Assembly (NCBI GenBank): GCA_028353405.1
Contig: JAOMOG010000002.1
Location: 31,583-95,582, forward strand
DNA: 64,000 nt
Direction: 5' to 3'
DNA from: Candidatus Poseidoniaceae archaeon
GTDB taxonomy: Archaea > Thermoplasmatota > Poseidoniia > Poseidoniales > Poseidoniaceae
This document shows positions 54,827-63,956 of this stretch, piece after piece. Position numbers and translations under genes: made by a program. The notes below the pieces were generated by a model, which worked only from the letters and a program-made list of their open reading frames with translations, made no database searches and was not told where the DNA came from. Each line of letters opens with the position of its first letter. The first letter of the stretch is position 1.

Positions 54827-57289
54827 TCACATGTCGAGCAATTGTTGCAACTCGTAAACTCTATCTCGCAATCGAGCAGCCTGTTCAAAGTCTAGGTTTT
54901 TCGCAGCCACTTTCATCTCTGCATTGAGTTCTGCTATCAGCGTTTCAATCTGGTGGAAATCAAGCCCTTTGAGGACATCATCCGGCTCATCATATGTCAA
55001 TTGGTTTTTTAATTTTTCAATTGGTAAATTGTCGTTATCAATGGTGCCTGTAGAACCATCTTGTCCAGAACCACTACCCCATGCTCCAGCACCCAATTTC
55101 AGGCCTTGAGCCCAATCTCCTTCTTTACGACCACCCTTCTTGGCGATAAGGCGCTTTTTACCATCAGCATCAGACGTAGTTCCGGCGATTAAATTCTCAG
55201 TATCAGCTCCCATTGTTGGTAGAGCCTTTACGATGGTTTTTGGAATAATTCCATTGGCAATATTGTGTGCATGTTGGCGTTCTCTGCGTTCAAGTGTTTG
55301 CCGAATAGCGGCTTCCATCGCTGGACTAAAACCATCAGAGTATAGCAAAACTTGCCCATTCTCATTTCTTGAAGCTCGCCCAATAGTCTGTAATAGTGAG
55401 CGTTCATTTCTTAGGAAACCCTGTCGGTCAGCATCAAAGATTGCAACTAAACTCACTTCTGGAATATCTAATCCCTCACGCAGTAGATTGATTCCAACGA
55501 TTACATCGATATGTCCGATCCGGAGTGCATTGATGATCTCAGTTCTTTCAATAGTATCTATCTCAGAATGAAGATGATGTGCCTTGACTCCCATTTGATT
55601 GAGGTATGCCGCTACTTCTTCAGCGAACTTGATGGTCAATACCGTGACCAATGTTCTCTCTCCAATAGAGATTCTAGCATTTATTTCAGATAGTAAATCT
55701 GCGATTTGACCAGTGGTGCTTCTAACCTCAATTTTAGGGTCAAGCAATCCCGTCGGTCGGATTTCCATTTTTGAAATTCCTTCAATAGATTGTAGCATGT
55801 CATACATTGTTTCAGCTTGTGGATGTTTCTTCTCAAGGTCGGGAGCAAAAGCACCACCACCTGATTTTGCATGCAGTAATCCGTTAGGAATTTTCTGACC
55901 AGTAATTTCACACAAATGCCTTAATTCTCTTTCACCAGGTGTTGCTGACACATAGACCATGCGTGGTATCAATGACTGGAATTCAGGCATTTTCAAGGGT
56001 CTATTATCTGCAGCAGTCGGAAGTCTAAATCCGTGTTCAATCAGACTAATCTTACGCGAACGGTCTCCAAAATACATTCCTCCTACTTGAGGTAATGATA
56101 CATGGGATTCATCCATAATCACCAAGAATTTATCTTTATCTCCATGAAATTGTTTTGCACAAGCGGCAAAGAAATCTAGCATACAATATGGTCTTTCACC
56201 CCTCTTTCTTTCATCAAAATGTAATGAATAGTTTTCAACAGCAGTACAATGGCCAATCTCTCTCAGCATTTCCAAATCATATCTTGTTCTTTGCTCAATA
56301 CGATGCTTTTCCAATTCTCTTCCTTCACTTGCATAGTGTGCTATCCTATCATCAAGTTCGTCTTCAATAGAGACTAATGAGGCTTCAAATTTATCAGGAT
56401 TTGTCATAAAGAATTGTTTTGGATGAATCCATGCTTCTTGTAAATCATCGAGGACTTCCCAAGTAACTGGATCACATACTTGCACCTTTTCCACACCATC
56501 TAGGCCGAAGCGAATGCGGATTGGGTCATCGCGACTAGGCATCCAAATATCGATTACTTCGCCCCTAACTCTGCACTGTCCTCTAGTCAAATCACTAGTG
56601 CTTCTTTGGTATTGTAAAGCGATCAATTCCTTTAGTAAATCTCTTGTTTCAATTTGTTGTCCAACGTGACACCTGATGTGGTATTCAAGGAATGTCTCGG
56701 GAGGGTTCAATCCGTAAATGCATGAAACAGATGATACTACAACACAATCGGGACGGGTAACTAAACTGGCAACAGAAGCGAACCTCTCCTGCTCAATTCT
56801 TTCATTGATTGAAAGTTCTTTGTCGATATACAAGTCTCTCTTAGCCAAGTATGCCTCAGGCTGATAATAGTCATAATGAGAAACGAAGTATTCAACTGCA
56901 TTTTGCGGGAAATAGCCAACCATTTCGTGGTGTAATTGCCTTGCTAATGTTTTGTTGTGAGAAATAATTAATGTTGGAATATTGAGTTTCTCAATAACTT
57001 TGGCCATAGCGAATGTTTTTCCGCTTCCAGTAACTCCCAATAGCACACATCTTGACTGTTGATTTTCCAATTGAGAAATTAAATTTGCAATTGCTTTTGG
57101 CTGGTCTCCAGCAGGTTCGAAATCAGAGTGTAGAACAAATCTCTTTACATCTGGTGATAAGTGCTCAAGAGCTGCACCTTCCAGTGCTCTAGAAATGTCA
57201 AACGGATCACGTTCCAACAAATCGGAATCACCGACATCGTGGTCAGCAACTTGTTCAAAGGTGCCAGCGTCATCCCATTCCTCAACCAA
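54827..57289 (-). CDS. uvrB: Excinuclease ABC subunit B
   Basis: DNA damage-recognition helicase of bacterial-type nucleotide excision repair, about 820 residues, longer than the usual 650-700. Helicase motif I is GVTGSGKTFAMAK. The beta-hairpin that probes DNA is EYFVSHYDYYQPEAYLAK. Motif II contains VIMDESHVSLPQVGGMY, and motif VI is LQTIGRASRNE. The UVR domain at the C-terminal end contacts UvrC. Extra length comes from ~50 N-terminal residues and a Gly/Ser-rich insert before the UVR domain. The start is ambiguous: TTG 57289 has GGAGG upstream, TTG 57304 is longer. Confidence 0.95.
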   Translation of the reverse strand: MVEEWDDAGTFEQVADHDVGDSDLLERDPFDISRALEGAALEHLSPDVKRFVLHSDFEPAGDQPKAIANLISQLENQQSRCVLLGVTGSGKTFAMAKVIEKLNIPTLIISHNKTLARQLHHEMVGYFPQNAVEYFVSHYDYYQPEAYLAKRDLYIDKELSINERIEQERFASVASLVTRPDCVVVSSVSCIYGLNPPETFLEYHIRCHVGQQIETRDLLKELIALQYQRSTSDLTRGQCRVRGEVIDIWMPSRDDPIRIRFGLDGVEKVQVCDPVTWEVLDDLQEAWIHPKQFFMTNPDKFEASLVSIEDELDDRIAHYASEGRELEKHRIEQRTRYDLEMLREIGHCTAVENYSLHFDERKRGERPYCMLDFFAACAKQFHGDKDKFLVIMDESHVSLPQVGGMYFGDRSRKISLIEHGFRLPTAADNRPLKMPEFQSLIPRMVYVSATPGERELRHLCEITGQKIPNGLLHAKSGGGAFAPDLEKKHPQAETMYDMLQSIEGISKMEIRPTGLLDPKIEVRSTTGQIADLLSEINARISIGERTLVTVLTIKFAEEVAAYLNQMGVKAHHLHSEIDTIERTEIINALRIGHIDVIVGINLLREGLDIPEVSLVAIFDADRQGFLRNERSLLQTIGRASRNENGQVLLYSDGFSPAMEAAIRQTLERRERQHAHNIANGIIPKTIVKALPTMGADTENLIAGTTSDADGKKRLIAKKGGRKEGDWAQGLKLGAGAWGSGSGQDGSTGTIDNDNLPIEKLKNQLTYDEPDDVLKGLDFHQIETLIAELNAEMKVAAKNLDFEQAARLRDRVYELQQLLDM

Positions 57290-57362
57290 ACTTATCCCCT
57301 CCAATTAGTAGTGATTAATCAATTTAGAAAACAACAGGTTTTGAAGTCTGTCTTAAAACACA

Positions 57363-58094
57363 TCAAGGGAGGTATAATCCTCCATTGACATGGATGATTG
57401 CACCAGTGATATATGATGAATCAGGTCCGATTAAGAATGAGATAGTTCCAGCCATATCTTCAGGTGATGCTACGCGTTTCAATGGAACAAGTTGTTCCCG
57501 TTCCTCTCTTTTTTGCTTTGAATCTCCAGCTAGTATTGCAGTATCAACAAATCCAGGTGCAAGGATATTGACTCTCTTTCCTTGTGGTCCAACCGCCTGT
57601 GCTAAAGAACGGGCCCACATTGCTAATGCTGCTTTTGATGCTGAATAATCCGCACCATGCGGTGAGCCACGTGTGCCCAATTGAGAACCGACGACAACGA
57701 TTCTTGCACTATCGGTTAGATGAGGTTGAACAGCCTTCCACACTGCAACAGCACCTTCAAAATTAGTCTTCATTGTAGTCCTTAGTCCTGCTATTGTCAT
57801 ATCTTCAGCAGCAACTCTCTCGTATCTACCATGGTTCAATACTAGAGCATCAATTTCTCTGTGCATCCATGGGTGAATTCCCAATAGGGCAACTTCTGCA
57901 TCGTCATTACAATCAACTTTGACAGCCAATGCATCTGCACCAGTTCTTCTAATATCATCAACTACCATCTCGGCAGGTTTTGAAGATGTATTGTAGGTCA
58001 ACAAGATGTCATATCCATCCTCTGCTAAGCGTTTACTAGTCGCAGCGCCAATCCCACGACCGCCTCCAGTTACCAATGCAATCGGGCGGCTCAT
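57363..58094 (-). CDS. Short-chain dehydrogenase/reductase (FabG-like)
   Basis: A classical SDR of about 243 residues. The cofactor loop is ALVTGGGRGIGAAT, the structural motif is LNHGRYE in place of NNAG, and the catalytic YSASKAALAMWARSLA follows a serine at GSQLG. The C-terminal AGTISFLIGPDSSYITGAII block matches 3-oxoacyl-ACP reductase-like enzymes. ATG 58094 (MSRPIALVTGG) is preferred; ATG 58109 adds five residues. Substrate unknown. Confidence 0.86.
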   Translation of the reverse strand: MSRPIALVTGGGRGIGAATSKRLAEDGYDILLTYNTSSKPAEMVVDDIRRTGADALAVKVDCNDDAEVALLGIHPWMHREIDALVLNHGRYERVAAEDMTIAGLRTTMKTNFEGAVAVWKAVQPHLTDSARIVVVGSQLGTRGSPHGADYSASKAALAMWARSLAQAVGPQGKRVNILAPGFVDTAILAGDSKQKREEREQLVPLKRVASPEDMAGTISFLIGPDSSYITGAIIHVNGGLYLP

Positions 58095-58170
58095 GCTCTT
58101 GCCAAACATTACTCAGTCATCAAACCAACCGCTGATTTGAAATTATTCAATTCCAAAAATATTGAATTTT

Positions 58171-59001
58171 TTACAACTCATAACCGCAGTATTTACAGAA
58201 TTTAGCATTGAAATCATGCCCTTCCTTTGAACAATTCTTACAAGCTTGAGTACTGATATCTCCTAATTTCATCATTTCTGTTGAGATTATACCGGTGGGG
58301 ACTATGATCAAACTATACCCCATAATCATGATGAAAATAGCCAGCAGTTTACCAATTGGAGTGATCGGAACAGTATCACCATACCCGGTGCTAGTAAGCG
58401 TTGTAATGGCCCAATAGACACTTTGAGGTATTGAGGTAAAGCCGTGCTCTGGACCTTCGACAAGATACATACCAGCGCCGGTGATGAAACTGAGTACTGT
58501 AATAGTCGATAAAAACACGACAATTCTTGTTCTAGATTGAATGATGGCTTCACTAAGAATATTTGCCTCACCTAGATAGCGGGATAATTTGAACACTCTA
58601 AAAATGCGCAGTAATCTAAGTCCTCTAATGACCAGAAGACTTTGCGCTCCAGGAATAAATATACTGAGGTATGTCGGTAAAATAGCCAATAAATCAACAA
58701 CTCCGAAGAACGAGGTGGAATATTTTACCGAATGTTCAGTAGAATAAAGGCGTAATATGTATTCAATTGTAAATAGAATTGTAAAAAACCATTCTATCAT
58801 AACCAACTGAGAATGGTATACTTTGTCAATCGCTTCTATACTCTCCAATGAAACGGCGATAACTGAAAATATGATCGAAAACAATAATGCAATATCGAAG
58901 TATTTCCCTGATGGCGTATCTGCTTCAAAGATTACTTCGTGAATCTTTTCTTTCATTGTCAAAGAGGTTGCCTTGACATCTGATGTAGAGGAATCAGCCA
59001 T
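58171..59001 (-). CDS. Voltage-gated potassium channel with C-terminal zinc ribbon
   Basis: A 276-residue six-helix channel. The S4 voltage sensor RGLRLLRIFRVFKLSR is at about 126-141. The selectivity filter TGYGD is at 205-209, followed by VPITPIGKLLA. The Kv-type layout is S1-S4 sensor, pore and S6. After S6 a short cytoplasmic tail contains ACKNCSKEGHDFNAKFCKYC, a four-cysteine zinc ribbon unlike the usual RCK regulators. K+ selectivity is expected from the filter. Ligand or redox gating by the ribbon is inference. Confidence 0.9.
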   Translation of the reverse strand: MADSSTSDVKATSLTMKEKIHEVIFEADTPSGKYFDIALLFSIIFSVIAVSLESIEAIDKVYHSQLVMIEWFFTILFTIEYILRLYSTEHSVKYSTSFFGVVDLLAILPTYLSIFIPGAQSLLVIRGLRLLRIFRVFKLSRYLGEANILSEAIIQSRTRIVVFLSTITVLSFITGAGMYLVEGPEHGFTSIPQSVYWAITTLTSTGYGDTVPITPIGKLLAIFIMIMGYSLIIVPTGIISTEMMKLGDISTQACKNCSKEGHDFNAKFCKYCGYEL

Positions 59002-59102
59002 ATGCTAATCACAAAGTATCGCACATATAGGTTTCATTCAAGCAAGACAGCAGATTGGAGGGATTATATTATGCTGCAATAATTACCATAGGAGGTAAAG
59101 AG

Positions 59103-59486
59103 TTACTCTTTGGTTACGAATTGTGCCAGTTGCGGAGCAGTCCAACCTTGCGGTTTCATGACCTTTCCATCTTCTCTGCGTAAGACCTTTCCATCAACCA
59201 ATTTTGCCATGTTTGAACGGTGTACTTCGTCAAATGCATCATCATAGATATTCTGCATTCCATGGTTTAGGATTGTTCCAGCCAAGATGTATCCAATATC
59301 GGCAAGGGCGTCAAGAACTTCAACGAGATCTCCTGCACGAGCAGCTTCAGCATACTCCTCAACTTCTTCTTTGAGTAACTTTATTCTCAATTCAATCAAC
59401 TCTTCCGAACCAATATCGGGTGAGTCTAGTTTAGGGATGTCAAAGGCTTGATTGAACTCAAGTAGAGATGCGACAATAGGGTTCAT
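59103..59486 (-). CDS. MazG-like / PRA-PH superfamily pyrophosphohydrolase
   Basis: A 127-residue all-alpha NTP pyrophosphatase. The metal-binding pattern is E-E-x2-E-Y in LLKEEVEEYAEAAR, with E-x3-D-A-x-A-D-I in LVEVLDALADIGY. A C-terminal SNMAKLVDGKVLRREDG is typical of the phage-like and archaeal members. It would remove pyrophosphate from non-canonical or excess NTPs. ATG 59486 (MNPIVASLL) is used; the frame extended to 59537 has no family sequence. Confidence 0.8.
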   Translation of the reverse strand: MNPIVASLLEFNQAFDIPKLDSPDIGSEELIELRIKLLKEEVEEYAEAARAGDLVEVLDALADIGYILAGTILNHGMQNIYDDAFDEVHRSNMAKLVDGKVLRREDGKVMKPQGWTAPQLAQFVTKE

Positions 59487-59553
59487 GTTACTTTGCGATA
59501 GACTAAGGCACATGAATATTACATTGAATAGAAACAAGTTGATATGAACAACA

Positions 59554-61206
59554 TCATTGACAAGATGAATTCGAATTCAGTTGAATGTAGTGGAAAGAAC
59601 GTTGATTCATTTCGAAGTTTGCCATCTCGAACGTGTCTCCAGTAAAATCACCCTCCGCAATTAATTGCCATGGTTCTGAGTCGTTATTGACCATTCCCCA
59701 ATGTTGCCAAGTGTAGTCGCAAGAGGCATCCAACCCATCCAACAACAGATTGACAGTATCGTTAAATGCACTAAATGCGTTGGGCTGGCTTGCATTTTCA
59801 TCTACATATCGAGAAAGTAAGATGCCTATTTGAGAACCATTTTCAGATTTTCCAGCCAGAATATTAAACTCATTTGAATCAATAGAATCTGAAGGGAAAC
59901 CTCCTTCGTTTTGTAACCTGATAGGGGTATTAGCAACCATTTCACTGTACACGCTCCAGGTGATCCCAGGTGGCTTAATGCGCCCATTTTCCTCCCAAAA
60001 GAAACTTCTCGCTGCGAAGAAATGTGCCATCCTTAGGGTACTCACATCATAGGATGAATTTCCTTCATTCCCTTCCCATAGATCATTGTAGATTGTTAAA
60101 ACACTAGTCAAATAAGATTGACTAGCAGGACTTTGTGCATAAACCGGAATATTCCTATTCCATTCTGTAATGTAAACAGGGGTGTTTTCTGAATAGCCAT
60201 ATTGTGCCAAAAACACTCCGAGTGACTCAGTTTCGTGAGTGAAAAAATAGGTTGTTTGAGAGGGGTTTACCCTGTACAAATGAACATAAACGGCATCTAT
60301 GGGTTCATTGTTTTGTTGAGCCAATTCCATAAACCTATGAGAAAACCCATCATCTCCATCTCCTAATGTAATGGCGGCGACAACATCAATTTCATCACCA
60401 AATTCATTGGTAACCGCTGAGTTTACTGCATGATAGAGTTCATAATATTCATCCGCAGTACCGCTCCACCAATCGGACAAATACGGTTCATTCCAAACTT
60501 CAACCACATCAAAATCATCATAATAAAAGCCATCATTCCAACCCTGTCGATAATGCTTCAATACTTGGACTGCCGCTTGTGCAAAGACTGTGAAATTATC
60601 TGGAGGGCTCCGCCAATCAGAACAATCTTGGTAGGCTGGGAATGCTTTAGAGTAGCCCATTCGCCAATAGACGCTCGTATGAGTAGTTGCCATCGTAGCT
60701 TGAACTCTCTGATCAGTCTCAGTGAAGTCATAATTTGAAAGATTAAGGGGGTCATATCCATCATAAACCGGTACTCCATCTTCGTCAGCATGTATCCATA
60801 TTCGGTTCATATCTCCAGGGCCTTCACCATGTGTACGAGAAGATGGAATTTGCATTTCGTTATATTCTTCGGTATAATTAGAACCATACCAAATCTGTTG
60901 GCAATCCTCTATTTCCCAGGCATTTCTAATCAGCGGACCATTATTAACGCCATGAATTGGTGCAATCCTACCGTACTCTTCAGCGAAATGAATAGTTGCA
61001 TTTAGATCTGCAGGATTGATGATGATATATTCGCAAGAAGAGTCATCACTATTCGCTTCAGGATTGAAGTTGGTTGCATCACTATCCATGCAACCGAATA
61101 TTTCGCTAATACCTCCACCATCATCGTCTGCACCGCCACCAGTACCAAAACAGCCAGGTAATACAAACATGATTGCGAATAAATAAGCGTAAATTGCTTT
61201 GTTCAC
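59554..61206 (-). CDS. Secreted glycoside hydrolase lipoprotein (clan GH-A, GH39-like)
   Basis: A 550-residue lipoprotein. The lipobox VLPGC lipidates C19, followed by a Gly/Asp linker and an Asp-rich GCMDSDATNFNPEAN segment. A TIM-barrel-like catalytic region spans about 75-430. The acid/base glutamate is in VVEVWNEPY (E240), and the likely nucleophile is in PVYITEWNRN (E348). The spacing matches clan GH-A, especially GH39. A C-terminal beta-sandwich follows. It may cleave xylose-, iduronate- or mannose-type glycans outside the cell; the substrate is not determined. Confidence 0.78.
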   Translation of the reverse strand: MNKAIYAYLFAIMFVLPGCFGTGGGADDDGGGISEIFGCMDSDATNFNPEANSDDSSCEYIIINPADLNATIHFAEEYGRIAPIHGVNNGPLIRNAWEIEDCQQIWYGSNYTEEYNEMQIPSSRTHGEGPGDMNRIWIHADEDGVPVYDGYDPLNLSNYDFTETDQRVQATMATTHTSVYWRMGYSKAFPAYQDCSDWRSPPDNFTVFAQAAVQVLKHYRQGWNDGFYYDDFDVVEVWNEPYLSDWWSGTADEYYELYHAVNSAVTNEFGDEIDVVAAITLGDGDDGFSHRFMELAQQNNEPIDAVYVHLYRVNPSQTTYFFTHETESLGVFLAQYGYSENTPVYITEWNRNIPVYAQSPASQSYLTSVLTIYNDLWEGNEGNSSYDVSTLRMAHFFAARSFFWEENGRIKPPGITWSVYSEMVANTPIRLQNEGGFPSDSIDSNEFNILAGKSENGSQIGILLSRYVDENASQPNAFSAFNDTVNLLLDGLDASCDYTWQHWGMVNNDSEPWQLIAEGDFTGDTFEMANFEMNQRSFHYIQLNSNSSCQ

Positions 61207-61363
61207 ATTGCTTCTATGAAAGTCAATCTAATGAATGCTTGTAATTAGCAGATACAATGCAGTGTGGTTTAGTATCAATTGTTATATTGGGTTGAGAGAT
61301 TAACCCATTTGAATGGAAAAAAATAATAAGATAGAATTATTTGTAAATAATCAGGGGAATTAG

Positions 61364-61861
61364 ATGGGAGACGAGGTTTGGGATGCAGTGGGCAGTGTAC
61401 TCATCTTAGTAGCAATTGGCTTGATCATTTTCTTCATCTTTAATCTTGCTAAAGGGCGTCGGAAGAAAAATAATGATGCTTGGAAACAAGCTGCAACAGA
61501 ACTGGGATTTAATTTCACTCCCACAGGAACACTTGGCAAATATACAATGAGTGGGGTGATAACAGATGGCCTCAAACAACTGAGTTGTACGGTTTGGGCG
61601 CATACAGAACATTATGGGCAGACTCATATTACTTTCATGAATTATGAAGTTAGTTTTTCCCCGTCAGTCGAACTTGTTTCGAATTCGCCGCATTTTCAAT
61701 CTAAACTCTTAGAGGCAAATAATGTCCTGAAGAAGGTGGAAGTTTCTGGTGATTCTGTCAAAGCCACTCGTGTGCGTGGATTCATTCGCAAATCAGATAT
61801 TTTAGTTCAAAATGTCAGACTACTGATACAATTGGCTGAGTTGATTATTCCAAACGAATAA
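61364..61861 (+). CDS. Small single-helix membrane protein
   Basis: A 165-residue protein of unknown family. The N terminus contains one transmembrane helix (VLILVAIGLIIFFIFNLA) followed by GRRKKNNDAW, placing the larger C-terminal part in the cytoplasm. That part contains a possible beta sandwich with GLKQLSCTVWAHTEHYGQTH. No recognised motif. It starts ATG 61364, shortly after the GGGGAATTAG stretch. Confidence 0.6.
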   Translation: MGDEVWDAVGSVLILVAIGLIIFFIFNLAKGRRKKNNDAWKQAATELGFNFTPTGTLGKYTMSGVITDGLKQLSCTVWAHTEHYGQTHITFMNYEVSFSPSVELVSNSPHFQSKLLEANNVLKKVEVSGDSVKATRVRGFIRKSDILVQNVRLLIQLAELIIPNE

Positions 61862-62042
61862 GTTGATTCTATCTTTAAGGAGATTTGATACGGTCAAGCA
61901 GGTAACGCAGAAACGAATTTTAGAATCGAATAATCAAATCAGATCATTCGCAAGATTCCATCCGAATACAATGTGGTTGGAAGGGTTAAAATTCGATCGA
62001 TGCCGGGAAAATATTCAAAACTATCAGAGGGAACGATGAGAT

Positions 62043-62645
62043 ATGCATAAGGTTCCAAGATGGGTAATTCGAATTGGTGGAACTCTGTTCGCGCTCGGTT
62101 TGCTCGCAGTGATGTTCGGGGGGACAGTAATCGGTAATGCGGACACTCCACCGGAAAGTGAGGATTGGAGTGGCACTCTTATGTTCAAAGGTGAGACTCC
62201 TGCCACATACGATGTTGAACTGAATATATTCTCGTCTTACTATGTCTTCGTGCAGGAAGGTGCTAATATCACAGTTGAGATTCTGAACGGAAATGATCGT
62301 AATTATTTCGAGCCCTGCGAAAATGATGATGACTGTGACATGTATGACATTGAAGGGAACATCAGCGGATATGAATACATCGGAGAGATTCTAATTGATG
62401 ATAAAGGCGAATACGACATCATATTCACGGAAGAAAATGGTGAGGCTGTTGAAGTCATGATTCGTGAGGACCAGGGCTTCCAGTCGTTCTTGATGATTGC
62501 AGGTGGTTCGGTCGGTTGTTTCGTTGGATTGCTCTTATTGTTCATTGGCGGAATTATGGCGATGATGATGAAAGAGAGCATTGATGTTGAACTTTCATCT
62601 CAAGTGAGACCGGAATCAATCCAAGAAGTTCAATCCTATGACTAA
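62043..62645 (+). CDS. Two-helix membrane protein with acidic exterior domain
   Basis: A 200-residue protein. Helix 1 (TLFALGLLAVMFGGTVIG) is near residues 14-31 and helix 2 (GCFVGLLLLFIGGIMAMMM) is near 158-176. Between them is a small acidic beta-domain with CENDDDCDMYDIEGN, which could bind calcium and has a cysteine pair. A short cytoplasmic tail follows. I do not recognise the family. Confidence 0.6.
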   Translation: MHKVPRWVIRIGGTLFALGLLAVMFGGTVIGNADTPPESEDWSGTLMFKGETPATYDVELNIFSSYYVFVQEGANITVEILNGNDRNYFEPCENDDDCDMYDIEGNISGYEYIGEILIDDKGEYDIIFTEENGEAVEVMIREDQGFQSFLMIAGGSVGCFVGLLLLFIGGIMAMMMKESIDVELSSQVRPESIQEVQSYD

Positions 62646-62727
62646 TCGAAAACGGATGGGTAGAGCGGGTTCATCCGAAATCCCTTTGCATTTTATTTTC
62701 CGATACAAAGGGGATAATAGGCCGATA

Positions 62728-63408
62728 CAGACGCTAGCGAGGCGGGAGGCCCACTGCGAACCCATGCATTCAGCAATTGTGAGCGTGAGGGTGTTATGGT
62801 GAGGCCCTTGGTAATCCTCAATGAAAGCGTTCAAAGATTGAATTTATTTTATATTCCGGAGGCTCTTGGACAGACTATGGATGACCTCGAAGACTTGTCT
62901 GCATTCATTTCCAGTTCACGGAGTACAAATCTTCATTCTGCTGAACAAGAGGCATTGAGAATTCATCAAAAGATTAATTTCAAAAAGTACATTTCTGATG
63001 CAATCTCACAAAACCAAAAATCAGTAAGTTTTGGGTTGATGGATGCGTTACGTGTGGGAGGTAGTGAAAATTATGATCCTGATGACGGTTGGGAAAGTGA
63101 ATATATTCATTCAGGAAGTGAGATATTCGCTGGAGAAGAAACATGGTCACAAATCTGGAGATACTTTGTCGAACTTGTTGAGGGTCAAGGTATTTCTTGT
63201 TCCCTGCTCCGAAGTGCCGTGTGCAGAACATGTTCGACAGTTCGCTATGAAGAAAAACTGGATTCGGATGGAGAAGTTAATTGCAATCCCTGCGGTGGAT
63301 ACAGAAAAGGAAACATGTGGGTGACCGGATTAAGACTTAGTTGGGAATGATGCTGATTATATCGCATGGGTCCCTTACAATTACGGGCAATCGCCTCGCT
63401 ACGGTCTG
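62728..63408. repeat. Inverted repeat flanking a zinc-knuckle gene
   Basis: CGCCTCGCTACGGTCTG at 63392-63408 matches the reverse complement of 62728-62744 in 15 of 17 positions. The two arms enclose the 62796-63350 gene. The arms may be terminal repeats of a small element or transcription-end stems. No transposase is present. Confidence 0.5.
62796..63350 (+). CDS. Uncharacterised protein with zinc knuckle
   Basis: A 184-residue soluble protein. Most of it is helical, with an acidic middle segment (ENYDPDDGWESEYIH). The C-terminal part has CRTCSTVRYEEKLDSDGEV followed by NCNPCGGYRKG, a four-cysteine ribbon of the C-x2-C...C-x2-C type. The start ATG 62796 follows GGGTGTT weakly. No family recognised. 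The gene lies between the arms of an imperfect inverted repeat. Confidence 0.6.
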   Translation: MVRPLVILNESVQRLNLFYIPEALGQTMDDLEDLSAFISSSRSTNLHSAEQEALRIHQKINFKKYISDAISQNQKSVSFGLMDALRVGGSENYDPDDGWESEYIHSGSEIFAGEETWSQIWRYFVELVEGQGISCSLLRSAVCRTCSTVRYEEKLDSDGEVNCNPCGGYRKGNMWVTGLRLSWE

Positions 63409-63414
63409 CTTACC

Positions 63415-63956
63415 CATCTAATCAGAGGGGGGCCCTTTGATTCGGAAACCGGCCCAACCCTTATTTCATAGTAATTATTGGTAGTGCTATGGTTGAAATT
63501 GAATGCCCTCATTGTGATGAAGGCATTGAATTAGATGACGATGATTTTGGATTGTTTGAATGCCCACATTGCGATGAAGAATTTGAATGGAATAGTGAAA
63601 ACCCCTCTGCCCATGAGGATTTATTCATGCAGCGGGAATTTTGGATTGGTTCACTTGTTCCCTTTCTAACTACATGCTTGGGCCTGTTCGTTTCGTTTAT
63701 TGCTGTAGGTGGTTCCTGGGATTTCATCGCTTGGGGGACTATTTCCATATTGCTTTGGCCAATAGTGGCCATTGGTATCGGAATTTACGGATTTATGAAA
63801 ATGCGGAGTCCACTGTGGTTTGGCGCAGGCATATCGCTAGCAATATCTGTGGTCCTATTCTTACTATTTGTAGTGGCCATAATAATTTTATGATTGAAAG
63901 GATAGCGAGAAAAACGCTCCTTTGCTACCCTAAGATTGGGCATCTAATCAGAGGGG
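63415..63956. repeat. 16-bp direct repeat flanking a zinc-ribbon membrane gene
   Basis: CATCTAATCAGAGGGG occurs at 63415-63430 and again at 63941-63956. In both places CTTTGATTC follows within about 15 bases. The copies flank the 63489-63893 gene. They could be target duplications of an insertion, or shared transcription signals. Confidence 0.6.
63489..63893 (+). CDS. Zinc-ribbon membrane protein
   Basis: A 134-residue protein. The N terminus carries a ribbon, ECPHCDEGIELDDDDFGLFE then CPHCDEEFEW, of the MJ0042/double-zinc-ribbon kind. It is followed by two or three hydrophobic helices (LVPFLTTCLGLFVSFIAVGG, ISILLWPIVAIGIGIYGFM and a last ALAISVVLF-type segment). The ribbon would face the cytoplasm. 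This resembles small archaeal proteins of unknown role. Confidence 0.65.
   Translation: MVEIECPHCDEGIELDDDDFGLFECPHCDEEFEWNSENPSAHEDLFMQREFWIGSLVPFLTTCLGLFVSFIAVGGSWDFIAWGTISILLWPIVAIGIGIYGFMKMRSPLWFGAGISLAISVVLFLLFVVAIIIL

Noticed and set aside
63390-63470. tRNA-like fragment
   Set aside because: It has loop-like and palindromic stretches, but no acceptor stem pairs and the T-arm consensus is absent.
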